Assembly: GCF_010435915.1 (NCBI RefSeq) | Contig: NZ_JAAFZH010000013.1 | Location: forward strand, 62,001-126,000 | DNA: 64,000 nucleotides | Origin: Spirosoma terrae | GTDB lineage: Bacteria > Bacteroidota > Bacteroidia > Cytophagales > Spirosomataceae | Direction: 5' to 3' | Shown here: positions 27,154-34,279 of the stretch, piece after piece | How positions within the stretch are numbered: the first letter of the stretch is position 1 | Layout: every line of letters begins with the position of its first letter | Made by a program: the position numbers and the translations under genes | The notes under the pieces: generated by a model | What the model was told of the DNA's origin: nothing | The model's input: only the letters and a program-made list of their open reading frames with translations | The model's database searches: none

Positions 27154-27207
27154 ATCAGTACCCGAAGACGCTAATCTGCTTTTTAACATAAACCATAGGA
27201 AAATGAT

Positions 27208-27768
27208 ATGGGAAAATTTCATGAATCCATAAAACCAGCTCATAAGGACTTTATTGACAAACAACACATTTTCTTTGTCAGCACCGCTCCCCTTAGCCCC
27301 GATGGTCACGTGAACCTATCGCCGAAAGGGCTAAACTCATTTCGGTATCTATCAGCAAACAAAGTCGCGTATATGGATCTGATTAGTAGCGGTAACGAAA
27401 CCTCAGCCCATACGCTGGAGAATGGACGTATCACGATTATGTTCTGCTCATTCGACGAAAACCCACTCATTCTACGCTTATACGGGACCGGCCATGCCGT
27501 GCTGCCCGGTACGGACGAATGGGAAACCTATGCCCCCCATTTCACCATCTATCCCAGCACACGCCAACTCATTGTGGCCGACATCAACCTGGTCCAAACC
27601 TCCTGCGGGTTCGGCGTGCCACTTTTTACCTATACAGGCGAACGTGATATTCATTTCCAGTGGGCGGAGAAAAAAGGCGAAGAAGGATTACAGGACTATA
27701 TTCGAGAGAAAAACCTGGTTAGCCTGGATGGCCTACCAACCGATATCAGCCGGGTGGTAGGCCACTAA
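27208..27768 (+). CDS. Pyridoxamine 5'-phosphate oxidase-fold (flavin/FMN-binding) protein
   Basis: A 186-residue split-barrel protein. HIFFVSTAPLSPDGHVNLSPKGLNSFRYL and NKVAYMDLISSGNETSAHTLENGRITIMFCSFDENPLILRLYGTG match the PNPOx-like family often annotated as flavin-dependent or F420-like oxidoreductase-fold proteins. The last 60 residues (SCGFGVPLFTYTGERD) extend the barrel and are typical of this subfamily. A redox or detoxification role is possible, but the real substrate is unknown. It lies 54 bp downstream of the MFS gene, possibly in the same operon. Confidence 0.85.
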   Translation: MGKFHESIKPAHKDFIDKQHIFFVSTAPLSPDGHVNLSPKGLNSFRYLSANKVAYMDLISSGNETSAHTLENGRITIMFCSFDENPLILRLYGTGHAVLPGTDEWETYAPHFTIYPSTRQLIVADINLVQTSCGFGVPLFTYTGERDIHFQWAEKKGEEGLQDYIREKNLVSLDGLPTDISRVVGH

Positions 27769-27960
27769 GCGCTGGCATCTCCGCATCATTACAGGTTGCC
27801 TACTGTCGCTACGTCTTTTATCACCACCAAACGACTTACAACCAAATCTTAGCCAGTCTGTATTCCTAACCCACTTTTCTTTACGACCTTTGCATAAACT
27901 TTTAAGACGGAAGTCGCCCACGAATCGGCTTTCGTTCTTTCACTCTTTCATTCTGTCGAT

Positions 27961-29328
27961 TTGAAACTCTGGCAAAAAGAAGGTGCTTCTACCGAGTCTT
28001 CGGAGATCGCCCAACAAATTGAACGATTCACGGTCGGCCGCGACCGAGAGATGGATTTATACCTTGCTCCCTTCGATGTGCTGGGTAACCTCGCACACGC
28101 GCAGATGCTGGAAACGATTGGTCTGCTAACCGATCACGAACTGAGTCTATTGCAAACTGAGCTAAAAACGATCTACCACGATATCGAAGCAGGCCATTTC
28201 ACCATTGAGGAAGGCATTGAGGATGTTCACTCACAGGTTGAACTACTCTTAACCCGCACGTTGGGTAACGTGGGCAAAAAGATCCACTCGGGCCGGTCAC
28301 GTAACGATCAGGTACTCGTTGATCTTAAACTCTTTACCCGCGACCGTATCTGGCAGGTAGCCCAGGCCACCGAACGGGTTTTCCAGCGGCTTATTAGTCG
28401 TTCTGAGCAACACAAAGACGACTTATTGCCAGGCTATACACACCTGCAGATTGCGATGCCGTCCTCATTCGGGCTTTGGTTCGGTGCCTACGCCGAAGCA
28501 CTAACGGATGACATGTTAACCCTACAGACCGCCTATCGTCTGGCCAACCGGAACCCGCTCGGCTCAGGCGCTGGTTATGGTTCGTCGTTTCCGCTCAATC
28601 GGTCGCTCACCACGGAGTTGCTGGGCTTCGAAGGCATGCACGTGAACGTAGTGTATGCCCAGATGAGCCGGGGCAAAACGGAGCAAACAGCCCTAACGGC
28701 TATGGCCGCCGTAGCAGCCACCATCTCCCGTATGGCGATGGACATATGCCTCTACAATAGTCAGAACTTCGGTTTTCTGATTTTGCCCGACGAATTAACG
28801 ACGGGAAGTAGCATTATGCCGCACAAGAAAAATCCCGACGTAGCCGAATTGCTTCGGGCCAAAACAAACCGGCTTAAAGCCCTTCCGATGGAGGTCACGC
28901 TTGTCATGAGCAACCTACCGTCTGGCTATCATAGGGATATGCAATTACTGAAAGAAATTCTGATGCCCGCTTTCGATGAATTGCTGGATTGCCTCCACAT
29001 CACCGATTTCATGCTCGAACATCTTCAGGTGAAGCCGAACCTGCTCGACGACCCTAAATACGATTTGCTGTTTAGCGTAGAACGCGTAAACGAGTTGGTA
29101 TTGCAGGGCGTGCCTTTCCGGGAAGCCTATAAAACGGTTGGAAAGGAAATTGCGGAGCATACGTATGTACCACCCCGGCAGTTACATCATACGCACGAGG
29201 GCAGTATCGGCAATCTGGGCAATAATCTGATTGTAGAGCAGATGACAACCGTAATAGCTGGTTTTGGAGCAGACCGCGCTCAGGAAGCCGTCAACCAGTT
29301 GTTGGGACGAATCAATAGTGAGTCTTAA
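27961..29328 (+). CDS. argH: Argininosuccinate lyase
   Basis: A 455-residue fumarase/aspartase-superfamily enzyme of normal length that splits argininosuccinate to arginine and fumarate. The signature GSSIMPHKKNPD (catalytic serine in the flexible loop) is present. HSGRSRNDQV and GYTHLQIAMPSSFGLWFGAYAE are the two other conserved regions. The start is TTG at 27961: MKLWQKE matches the usual N-terminus of Bacteroidota ArgH, and no ATG exists nearby. A GACCTTTG sequence at 27885-27892 may be a -7 element. No other arg genes are adjacent. Confidence 0.95.
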   Translation: MKLWQKEGASTESSEIAQQIERFTVGRDREMDLYLAPFDVLGNLAHAQMLETIGLLTDHELSLLQTELKTIYHDIEAGHFTIEEGIEDVHSQVELLLTRTLGNVGKKIHSGRSRNDQVLVDLKLFTRDRIWQVAQATERVFQRLISRSEQHKDDLLPGYTHLQIAMPSSFGLWFGAYAEALTDDMLTLQTAYRLANRNPLGSGAGYGSSFPLNRSLTTELLGFEGMHVNVVYAQMSRGKTEQTALTAMAAVAATISRMAMDICLYNSQNFGFLILPDELTTGSSIMPHKKNPDVAELLRAKTNRLKALPMEVTLVMSNLPSGYHRDMQLLKEILMPAFDELLDCLHITDFMLEHLQVKPNLLDDPKYDLLFSVERVNELVLQGVPFREAYKTVGKEIAEHTYVPPRQLHHTHEGSIGNLGNNLIVEQMTTVIAGFGADRAQEAVNQLLGRINSES

Positions 29329-29366
29329 GGGAGTTGTTACCAAACCTTTAAAATTGCTTTTACGTA

Positions 29367-29434
29367 TTACCCCCAACCCCCTGAAGGGGGCTAAAGCTTG
29401 GTTCTTTTAGCCCCCTTCAGGGGGTTGGGGGTAA
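29367..29434. repeat. Long GC-rich inverted repeat (29-bp arms), dispersed-repeat-like
   Basis: Arms at 29367-29395 and 29406-29434 are perfect reverse complements around a 10-nt loop. Each arm contains CCCCCTGAAGGGGG, which can fold on itself, so alternative hairpins compete. It lies in the 130-bp spacer between the convergent argH and SMP-30-like genes and probably terminates both. The CCCCAACCCCCT...AGGGGG pattern resembles short palindromic repeats scattered in Bacteroidota genomes; only one copy is in this window. Confidence 0.85.
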
Positions 29435-29458
29435 CGAAACTCCTGCCATAAACCCGTA

Positions 29459-30325
29459 TTACTCCACCTTATAAGCGACCAGCTTATTTTTGAAGAACGT
29501 AGGTACAACGAGTAATTTCTTTTTGGCAACATACTCAATATCAGCGGCATTTACCTTTTCAGCGCGTGTATCGAGCAAATCGGTTTTGGTGCCATCCGCA
29601 GCAATGTGAAACAAACGTCCGCTCCAGTCAGATACGAAATAATTACCCTTTCCTTCCGGAACAATACCGTCGGTGTTTGCCATACCATCAGCAATTTGCT
29701 TGAGTGCCTTGGTTTTCAGATCAAGTGAACACAGAGCACCGGTCTTGGTATTACCAATCATCAGTTTATCCGTACCAACCGCCAGCACTCCATTCGGATT
29801 GTTAAGCGGCTCACCCTCCATGAACACCTCCCATTTATCGTCTTTCAACCGATACAGTTTATTAACACGACTGTCCGATACATAGACAGTTCCTTCTTTG
29901 TCGACCGTTACGTCGTTCAGGAACGCATCTTTCCCAACGGCATCCCACGTTTTTTCGGCCTGACCTGTTTGCGTGTTGATGGCTACTAACCGATACACAT
30001 CCGTTACGTACAGACGATTCTTATACAGCCCCATACCTTTCGGCGCATTCAGACCAGAGGTCCAGTGTAAATTCTCGATCTTTCCATCGAGCGACACTTT
30101 TGAAATAAATCCACTCCCATCGAGCCCGTCGGGTTTCCCATCAATGTTGGCAACGTATAACGTATTGTTTCCATCATACAAAACAGATTCAGGCGTTCTG
30201 AGGGTTGTATCCGTTTCCCAGGCCTTCACGAGTTTAGGGGGTTTTGAATAGAAGGTTTTCGGCGTTAAGGCCATGAGGCTGGCTCCAGCACAAAGTGCAG
30301 CAACAAAAAGAAGATTTCTCGTCAT
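29459..30325 (-). CDS. SMP-30/NHL-type beta-propeller protein, exported
   Basis: A 288-residue protein with an N-terminal signal or anchor segment (LLFVAALCAGASLMAL). It has repeated propeller blades: TPESVLYDGNNTLYVANI, APKGMGLYKNRLYVTDV, FLNDVTVDKEGTVYVSDS, NPNGVLAVGTDKLMIGN and GKGNYFVSDWSGRLFHI. The N-x-N-x-D/DS patterns match the SMP-30/gluconolactonase group, whose members are lactonases or calcium-binding propellers. The actual substrate is unknown. The gene is leftward and monocistronic. A 17-bp palindrome (30349-30365) lies 24 bp before the start. Confidence 0.8.
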   Translation of the reverse strand: MTRNLLFVAALCAGASLMALTPKTFYSKPPKLVKAWETDTTLRTPESVLYDGNNTLYVANIDGKPDGLDGSGFISKVSLDGKIENLHWTSGLNAPKGMGLYKNRLYVTDVYRLVAINTQTGQAEKTWDAVGKDAFLNDVTVDKEGTVYVSDSRVNKLYRLKDDKWEVFMEGEPLNNPNGVLAVGTDKLMIGNTKTGALCSLDLKTKALKQIADGMANTDGIVPEGKGNYFVSDWSGRLFHIAADGTKTDLLDTRAEKVNAADIEYVAKKKLLVVPTFFKNKLVAYKVE

Positions 30326-30348
30326 AACTAAGCTTGATAATCAATAGG

Positions 30349-30365
30349 TTTAGAAAATTTCTAAA
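30349..30365. promoter_or_regulatory. Palindrome upstream of the SMP-30-like gene
   Basis: TTTAGAAA-A-TTTCTAAA, perfect 8-bp arms, 24 bp before the ATG at 30325. It could be an operator or a weak 5'-UTR hairpin. In so A/T-rich a spacer a chance palindrome of this size is not rare. Confidence 0.35.
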
Positions 30366-30526
30366 AAAATTTTGTTGTACCATGCCAAGATGTTACTATC
30401 TCTTGGACTTAATAAAAAGAGCGTACTATAATTATTCTAATTAGTCATTAATCTACTAATCCCACATACAAAACAATCTTAAAGAGGGATGGGTTTAAAT
30501 TTTCGCACGCTAAAAAAACAAAGGTC

Positions 30527-30733
30527 ATGGGAAATTACCAATCTCGCGCTTATCCAGAGCAACCACAAGTCGGACAACTCAAAGAAAGCCTCCGCGACAT
30601 GGTCCAATTACAACGTGATTATCAACTTTCAGACGAACTGTTCTGGGAGATTTTCAACACTCGTGTTCTGCTCAATGAGCAGATTGATGTGAACGCATAC
30701 GTTCGGGATCTCGACCTGTCTCACAATCAGTAA
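30527..30733 (+). CDS. Small hypothetical protein (68 aa)
   Basis: A 68-residue reading frame (MGNYQSRAYPEQPQVGQL...) in the 487-bp gap between two leftward genes. The C-terminal two thirds (DMVQLQRDYQLSDELFWEIFNTRVLLNEQIDVNAYVRDL) has good amphipathic-helix periodicity and protein-like composition. The alternative overlapping frame from 30489 is Ser/Asn-rich and looks non-coding. The stop is followed after about 60 bp by GCGATCG and a T7 run (near 30790-30806), a weak terminator-like end. I recognise no family. Real expression is uncertain. Confidence 0.5.
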   Translation: MGNYQSRAYPEQPQVGQLKESLRDMVQLQRDYQLSDELFWEIFNTRVLLNEQIDVNAYVRDLDLSHNQ

Positions 30734-30812
30734 GAACTCGTTCAGTACTGCCTGCGATCGCACGATTTCTCGCGTTATGCCAGCAATCAGGCGATCGTTT
30801 TTTTAGGGTGAA

Positions 30813-32066
30813 TCAACTCAATCGAACCGCAAAAAGCTCCTTCGATCGTGTATATACATACGTAACGACCACTAACGTAACAACCCCACCAAGGGCTACT
30901 GAGGGCACGGTACCTAGCAGGCGCGCCAGCAAGCCCGATTCAAAAGCACCGATTTCGTTGGATGAACTAACAAAGATGCCATTTACGGCAGCCACGCGGC
31001 CACGCATATGATCGGGCGGGAAAATCTGCAGAATGGTCTGACGAATAATCACACTGACGCTATCAAAAGCGCCCGTCAGCGACAGCATAAACAGCGACAG
31101 GTAGAAATTGGTCGACGTAGCAAAAACAATAGTGGCAACCCCGAATCCGGCCACCGCCAGTAACATATTCCGCCAGGCGTTGTGAGTGGGTGGATATTTG
31201 GTCATAAACGCCATCGTCAGCAATGCCCCTACCGATGGAGCGGCCCGCAAAAAGCCTAACCCTTCCGCACCTACTTTCAGAATATCTTCGGCGTAAACGG
31301 GTAAAATAGCGACAACACCGCCGAACAGGACGGAGAACAGATCGAGCGAAATAGCGTACAATACAATCCGGGTGCTGAATACAAAGCGGAATCCTTCTTT
31401 TAAACTCTCGCTCAGACTTTGCGAAGGTCCATCCATAACCGGAACGGGCTTCCGGTCAATTAGCATAATCAGAAAAAAACACACAGCAAACAGCGCAATC
31501 ACCACAATCAACGTATTGTCGAACCCTACCCAGCTGTAAATAAAACCCGCTAAACCAGGGCCAACAATAGCCCCGGCCTGCCAGAACGAACTGCTCCACG
31601 TAGCAGAGTTGGCATACAATTCCCGTGGTACAAGAAAGGGTTTTAGCGATGAACTGGCAGGCGAGTAAAATCCTTTTGCCGTACCGATCAGCATCAAAAC
31701 GCCATAAATCGTCGCCAGCCGGGCGGTCTGCGATAACGTAGCAACAATAGACGGCTGAAAGACCAGGTACAATATAACCGACCCCAACAAAATCACCGAC
31801 AGACTCCAGAGTAAAATGCTTTTCTTATCACGCCGGTCGGCCAGATGCCCACCAAACAACGACAGGGCAATAAATGGAATGGCTTCGGCCAACCCAACCA
31901 GCCCTAAAGCCAGTGGATCGTGTGTCATTTTATACAGCTCATACCCTAAAATTACTTCCTGAATCAGCAACGTAACCGTGACCAGGAAACTATTCATGAT
32001 GAAATAGCGAAACTCGGGAATACGTAAGGAAGCGTAAGGATCTGTTTTTGGACTGTCGGTAACCAT
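30813..32066 (-). CDS. MFS transporter (EntS-like exporter)
   Basis: A 417-residue 12-helix major facilitator of the MFS_3/EntS type. The N-terminal LRIPEFRYFIMNSFLVTVTLLIQEVILGYELYKMTHDP corresponds to the usual beginning. The loop LFGGHLADRRDKKSILLWS is the A-motif. The C-half motif FPPDHMRGRVAAVNGIFVSSSNEIGAFESGLLARLLG is highly typical of this subfamily. Members export siderophores or drugs; the substrate here is unknown. The gene is divergent from the TrpF-like gene by 89 bp. Confidence 0.86.
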   Translation of the reverse strand: MVTDSPKTDPYASLRIPEFRYFIMNSFLVTVTLLIQEVILGYELYKMTHDPLALGLVGLAEAIPFIALSLFGGHLADRRDKKSILLWSLSVILLGSVILYLVFQPSIVATLSQTARLATIYGVLMLIGTAKGFYSPASSSLKPFLVPRELYANSATWSSSFWQAGAIVGPGLAGFIYSWVGFDNTLIVVIALFAVCFFLIMLIDRKPVPVMDGPSQSLSESLKEGFRFVFSTRIVLYAISLDLFSVLFGGVVAILPVYAEDILKVGAEGLGFLRAAPSVGALLTMAFMTKYPPTHNAWRNMLLAVAGFGVATIVFATSTNFYLSLFMLSLTGAFDSVSVIIRQTILQIFPPDHMRGRVAAVNGIFVSSSNEIGAFESGLLARLLGTVPSVALGGVVTLVVVTYVYTRSKELFAVRLS

Positions 32067-32155
32067 TTTTCAAGAGACTAATCGATTAGGTAACTGATTA
32101 AAGTTGATTTTTGTCCCTACTTTCGATCTTCAATCCAATAAAAGCGTAAAACTTC

Positions 32156-32821
32156 ATGGAATCGCGATTCCGAACCCGGGTTAAAGTATGCTGTATCAGT
32201 AGTCCTAACGAAGCAGCGCTTGCCATACGACTGGGTGCCGATGCACTCGGTCTGGTAGGCCGAATGCCGAGTGGCCCCGGCGTAGTACTGGACGATCTGG
32301 CGGCCCAGATTGTTCAGCAGACACCCCCACCCATTGCTACGTTCATGCTAACGAGCGAAACGAACGTAACCGATATTATTGCTCATCAGCAACGTGTTGG
32401 GGCCAACACCGTTCAAATCGTTGACGCAGTAGCTCCCGAAACGTATGCTCAGCTTCATGCCGCGCTCCCCGCCATCAAACTGGTGCAGGTTATTCACGTC
32501 ATCGATGAACGTAACCTTGAAGAAGCGTTACAAGCCGTTGAAAACGGGGCTGATACGTTGCTCCTCGATTCGGGTAATCCAAATCTGAGCGTGAAAGAAC
32601 TGGGCGGTACAGGTCGCGTTCACAACTGGGAAATTAGTCGGAAAATTGTCGAGCAATCGCCCGTTCCGGTCTTTTTGGCCGGTGGTTTAAACATCGAAAA
32701 CGTTCGTCGGGCCATCGATCAGGTTCAACCGTTTGGCCTCGATATATGCAGCGGAGTACGTAGCAACGGTCAGTTGGACGCTACAAAGCTGGAAGCGTTT
32801 ATGAACGTAGTATGCGGTTAG
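32156..32821 (+). CDS. Phosphoribosylanthranilate isomerase-like protein (divergent TrpF)
   Basis: A 221-residue TIM-barrel protein related to TrpF, which isomerises N-(5'-phosphoribosyl)anthranilate in tryptophan synthesis. VKVCCISSPNEAALAIRLGADALGL corresponds to the TrpF start VKICGIT...; the catalytic Cys is kept (KVC). TLLLDS keeps the catalytic Asp region (canonical LLDT), and GGTGRVHNW matches the GGSGxxFDW loop. The usual F-x-P-x-S-x-R region is replaced by RMPSGPGVV, losing the basic residue, and the QLHG motif is QIVD. It stands outside any trp operon. It is either a divergent isomerase or a paralogue with another substrate; I lean to the latter. Confidence 0.7.
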   Translation: MESRFRTRVKVCCISSPNEAALAIRLGADALGLVGRMPSGPGVVLDDLAAQIVQQTPPPIATFMLTSETNVTDIIAHQQRVGANTVQIVDAVAPETYAQLHAALPAIKLVQVIHVIDERNLEEALQAVENGADTLLLDSGNPNLSVKELGGTGRVHNWEISRKIVEQSPVPVFLAGGLNIENVRRAIDQVQPFGLDICSGVRSNGQLDATKLEAFMNVVCG

Positions 32822-32871
32822 CTGTAGAGCCAGCAATCCTATTGAGATTAGTAACGATTAAGAAAAAGCAC

Positions 32872-33453
32872 GTGAAAGCAATTACAGTATTTTGCGGTTC
32901 GAGTCCGGGATTTGATCCTATTTTCATGGAAACTGCCCACCAACTGGGCCAGTATCTGGCCAGCCGGTCGATCAAGGTTATTTATGGCGGGGCTAAAGTA
33001 GGATTGATGGGAGCAGTAGCCGATGGTGCTCTATCTCAGGGCGGTCAGGTTATTGGCGTACTGCCTCAATTTTTGCAAACCAAAGAGGTAGCGCATACGA
33101 ATCTTACCGAATTAATTCTGGTTGAATCGATGCATCAGCGAAAGCTAAAGATGCATGAATTATCCGATGGTGTTATTGCTTTGCCCGGCGGCTACGGCAC
33201 CCTGGAAGAATATTTTGAAATGCTGACCTGGTCGCAACTTGGCCTACACCAGAAACCAATAGGTTTGCTCAATGTCAATCACTTTTACGATAGCTTGCTT
33301 ACGTTAGCCGATACGATGGTTACCAACGGACTATTAAAGCCGGTTAATCGGGATATGATGCTGGTTGACCATAGCATCGAGAGCTTAATCAGTCAGATGG
33401 ACAATTACGTAGCTCCGCAGGTACCCAAGTGGCTAACGCCTAACAAAGCCTGA
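32872..33453 (+). CDS. LOG-family protein (nucleoside-monophosphate phosphoribohydrolase)
   Basis: A Rossmann-fold LOG/TIGR00730 protein. The N-terminus KAITVFCGSSPGFDP, the basic motif SMHQRKLKMHE and the diagnostic PGGYGTLEEYFEMLTW are all present. Such enzymes hydrolyse (cytokinin) riboside or purine 5'-monophosphates to base and ribose-5-phosphate. I choose GTG 32872 (193 residues), since the family starts just before AITVFCGSS. An in-frame ATG at 32812 would overlap the preceding gene by 10 bp and add an unconserved tail. It probably shares a transcript with the TrpF-like gene. Confidence 0.85.
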   Translation: MKAITVFCGSSPGFDPIFMETAHQLGQYLASRSIKVIYGGAKVGLMGAVADGALSQGGQVIGVLPQFLQTKEVAHTNLTELILVESMHQRKLKMHELSDGVIALPGGYGTLEEYFEMLTWSQLGLHQKPIGLLNVNHFYDSLLTLADTMVTNGLLKPVNRDMMLVDHSIESLISQMDNYVAPQVPKWLTPNKA

Positions 33454-33477
33454 CTTAGTTACCAACCCGTTTAAAAC

Positions 33478-33506
33478 AGAAACGGGGCTCATTGAGCCCC
33501 GTTTCT
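33478..33506. terminator. Bidirectional terminator between LOG-family and hsp20 genes
   Basis: A perfect 13-bp stem AGAAACGGGGCTC / GAGCCCCGTTTCT with an ATT loop, midway between the convergent genes ending at 33453 and 33529. The T-tracts are short but present on both sides. Confidence 0.8.
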
Positions 33507-33528
33507 CACATTCATTGCCTGCTTAGGA

Positions 33529-33951
33529 TTAAGCAATAGCAATTTCTTTCACCAACTTCTCTTCTTTCACTTCTACTTTAGGCAACTCAACAGAAAGAAT
33601 ACCATCTGTGTACGTTGCCTTAATTTGGTCAGCATTTACCGATTTTGGCAAACGGAAACTACGTTCAAACGCTTTGAACCCAAACTCATGCCAGGTAAAT
33701 TTAGGAGTAGCTTCGTCGGTTTTCGCTTCAGGTTTATAGGCAATTGTCAACGTATTGTTCTCTACGTTGATTGTCAACTCTTCTTTCTTCAGACCAGGGG
33801 CCGCTAATTCAATATGAAAAGCGCCTTCGCTTTCTTTTACGTTAACAGCCGGAATGTTAGGCTGTGCGTTGTAAAAACGATTAACTACTGGGCGTGAATA
33901 GAAAGGGTTAACGAATGCAGGAATACGGTTATATCGAACTAAAGTTGCCAT
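33529..33951 (-). CDS. Hsp20 / alpha-crystallin family small heat shock protein
   Basis: A 140-residue chaperone of typical length that binds unfolding proteins under stress. The alpha-crystallin domain starts at about residue 35 (VNVKESEGAFHIELAAPGLKKEELTINVENNTLTI). It ends with SFRLPKSVNADQIKATYTDGILSVELPKVE, containing the A-x-x-x-G-x-L signature. The N-terminal arm has aromatic residues (NPFYSRPVVNRFYN). The gene is single and is followed by a strong bidirectional terminator. The upstream spacer has TGTCACA-type sites that might be regulatory. Confidence 0.93.
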   Translation of the reverse strand: MATLVRYNRIPAFVNPFYSRPVVNRFYNAQPNIPAVNVKESEGAFHIELAAPGLKKEELTINVENNTLTIAYKPEAKTDEATPKFTWHEFGFKAFERSFRLPKSVNADQIKATYTDGILSVELPKVEVKEEKLVKEIAIA

Positions 33952-34043
33952 GTTTTTATCTTTTTTTTAAATCGTTCATTGTCGAATACACTCACCTATA
34001 GTCAAACTACGTACCATTTCAAAAACAGGAAGCCAAACAAGAC

Positions 34044-34096
34044 ATTGTGTCACATTTCTTTAAAAATTCAGCATAATTAAGACAAATTGTCACAAT
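34044..34096. promoter_or_regulatory. Two TGTCACA-type sites upstream of hsp20
   Basis: The 328-bp gene-free spacer 33952-34279 contains ATTGTGTCACAT (34044-34055) and the palindrome ATTGT-C-ACAAT (34086-34096), 42 bp apart, 90-145 bp upstream of the hsp20 ATG. They share the core TTGT(GT)CACA. The rest of the spacer is A/T-rich and, apart from the TPR-gene promoter at 34210-34240, shows nothing recognisable. A regulatory role is only a suggestion. Confidence 0.35.
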
Positions 34097-34209
34097 ACAG
34101 TAAAAAATACTATTTCCAGAGGGTAAATATTGTCAGCCCACAGTGGCTCGGTCGACGTATCCATTTCTACCCATAAGGCTGGCATACAGAAATTTAACAA
34201 CGCTCAAAC

Positions 34210-34240
34210 TTTGACTGCCCATACGGATACCCTAATTTTG
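34210..34240 (+). promoter_or_regulatory. Bacteroidota-type promoter for the TPR protein gene
   Basis: TTTG (34210-34213), exactly 19 nt, then TAATTTTG (34233-34240), a full consensus TTTG-N19-TAnnTTTG. It lies 39 bp before the ATG at 34280. Confidence 0.78.
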
Positions 34241-34279
34241 ATCCCCTAAGCTTACCAAAACGTATCTGTACATCCTACA

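Noticed and set aside
30489-30692. 67-residue frame overlapping the small ORF at 30527
   Set aside because: Ser/Asn-rich without helix pattern; the alternative frame looks more protein-like.
32881-32920. GGTTCGAGTCC, resembling a tRNA T-arm
   Set aside because: It lies inside the conserved LOG coding motif (FCGSSPG), and no acceptor or anticodon stems can be built around it.
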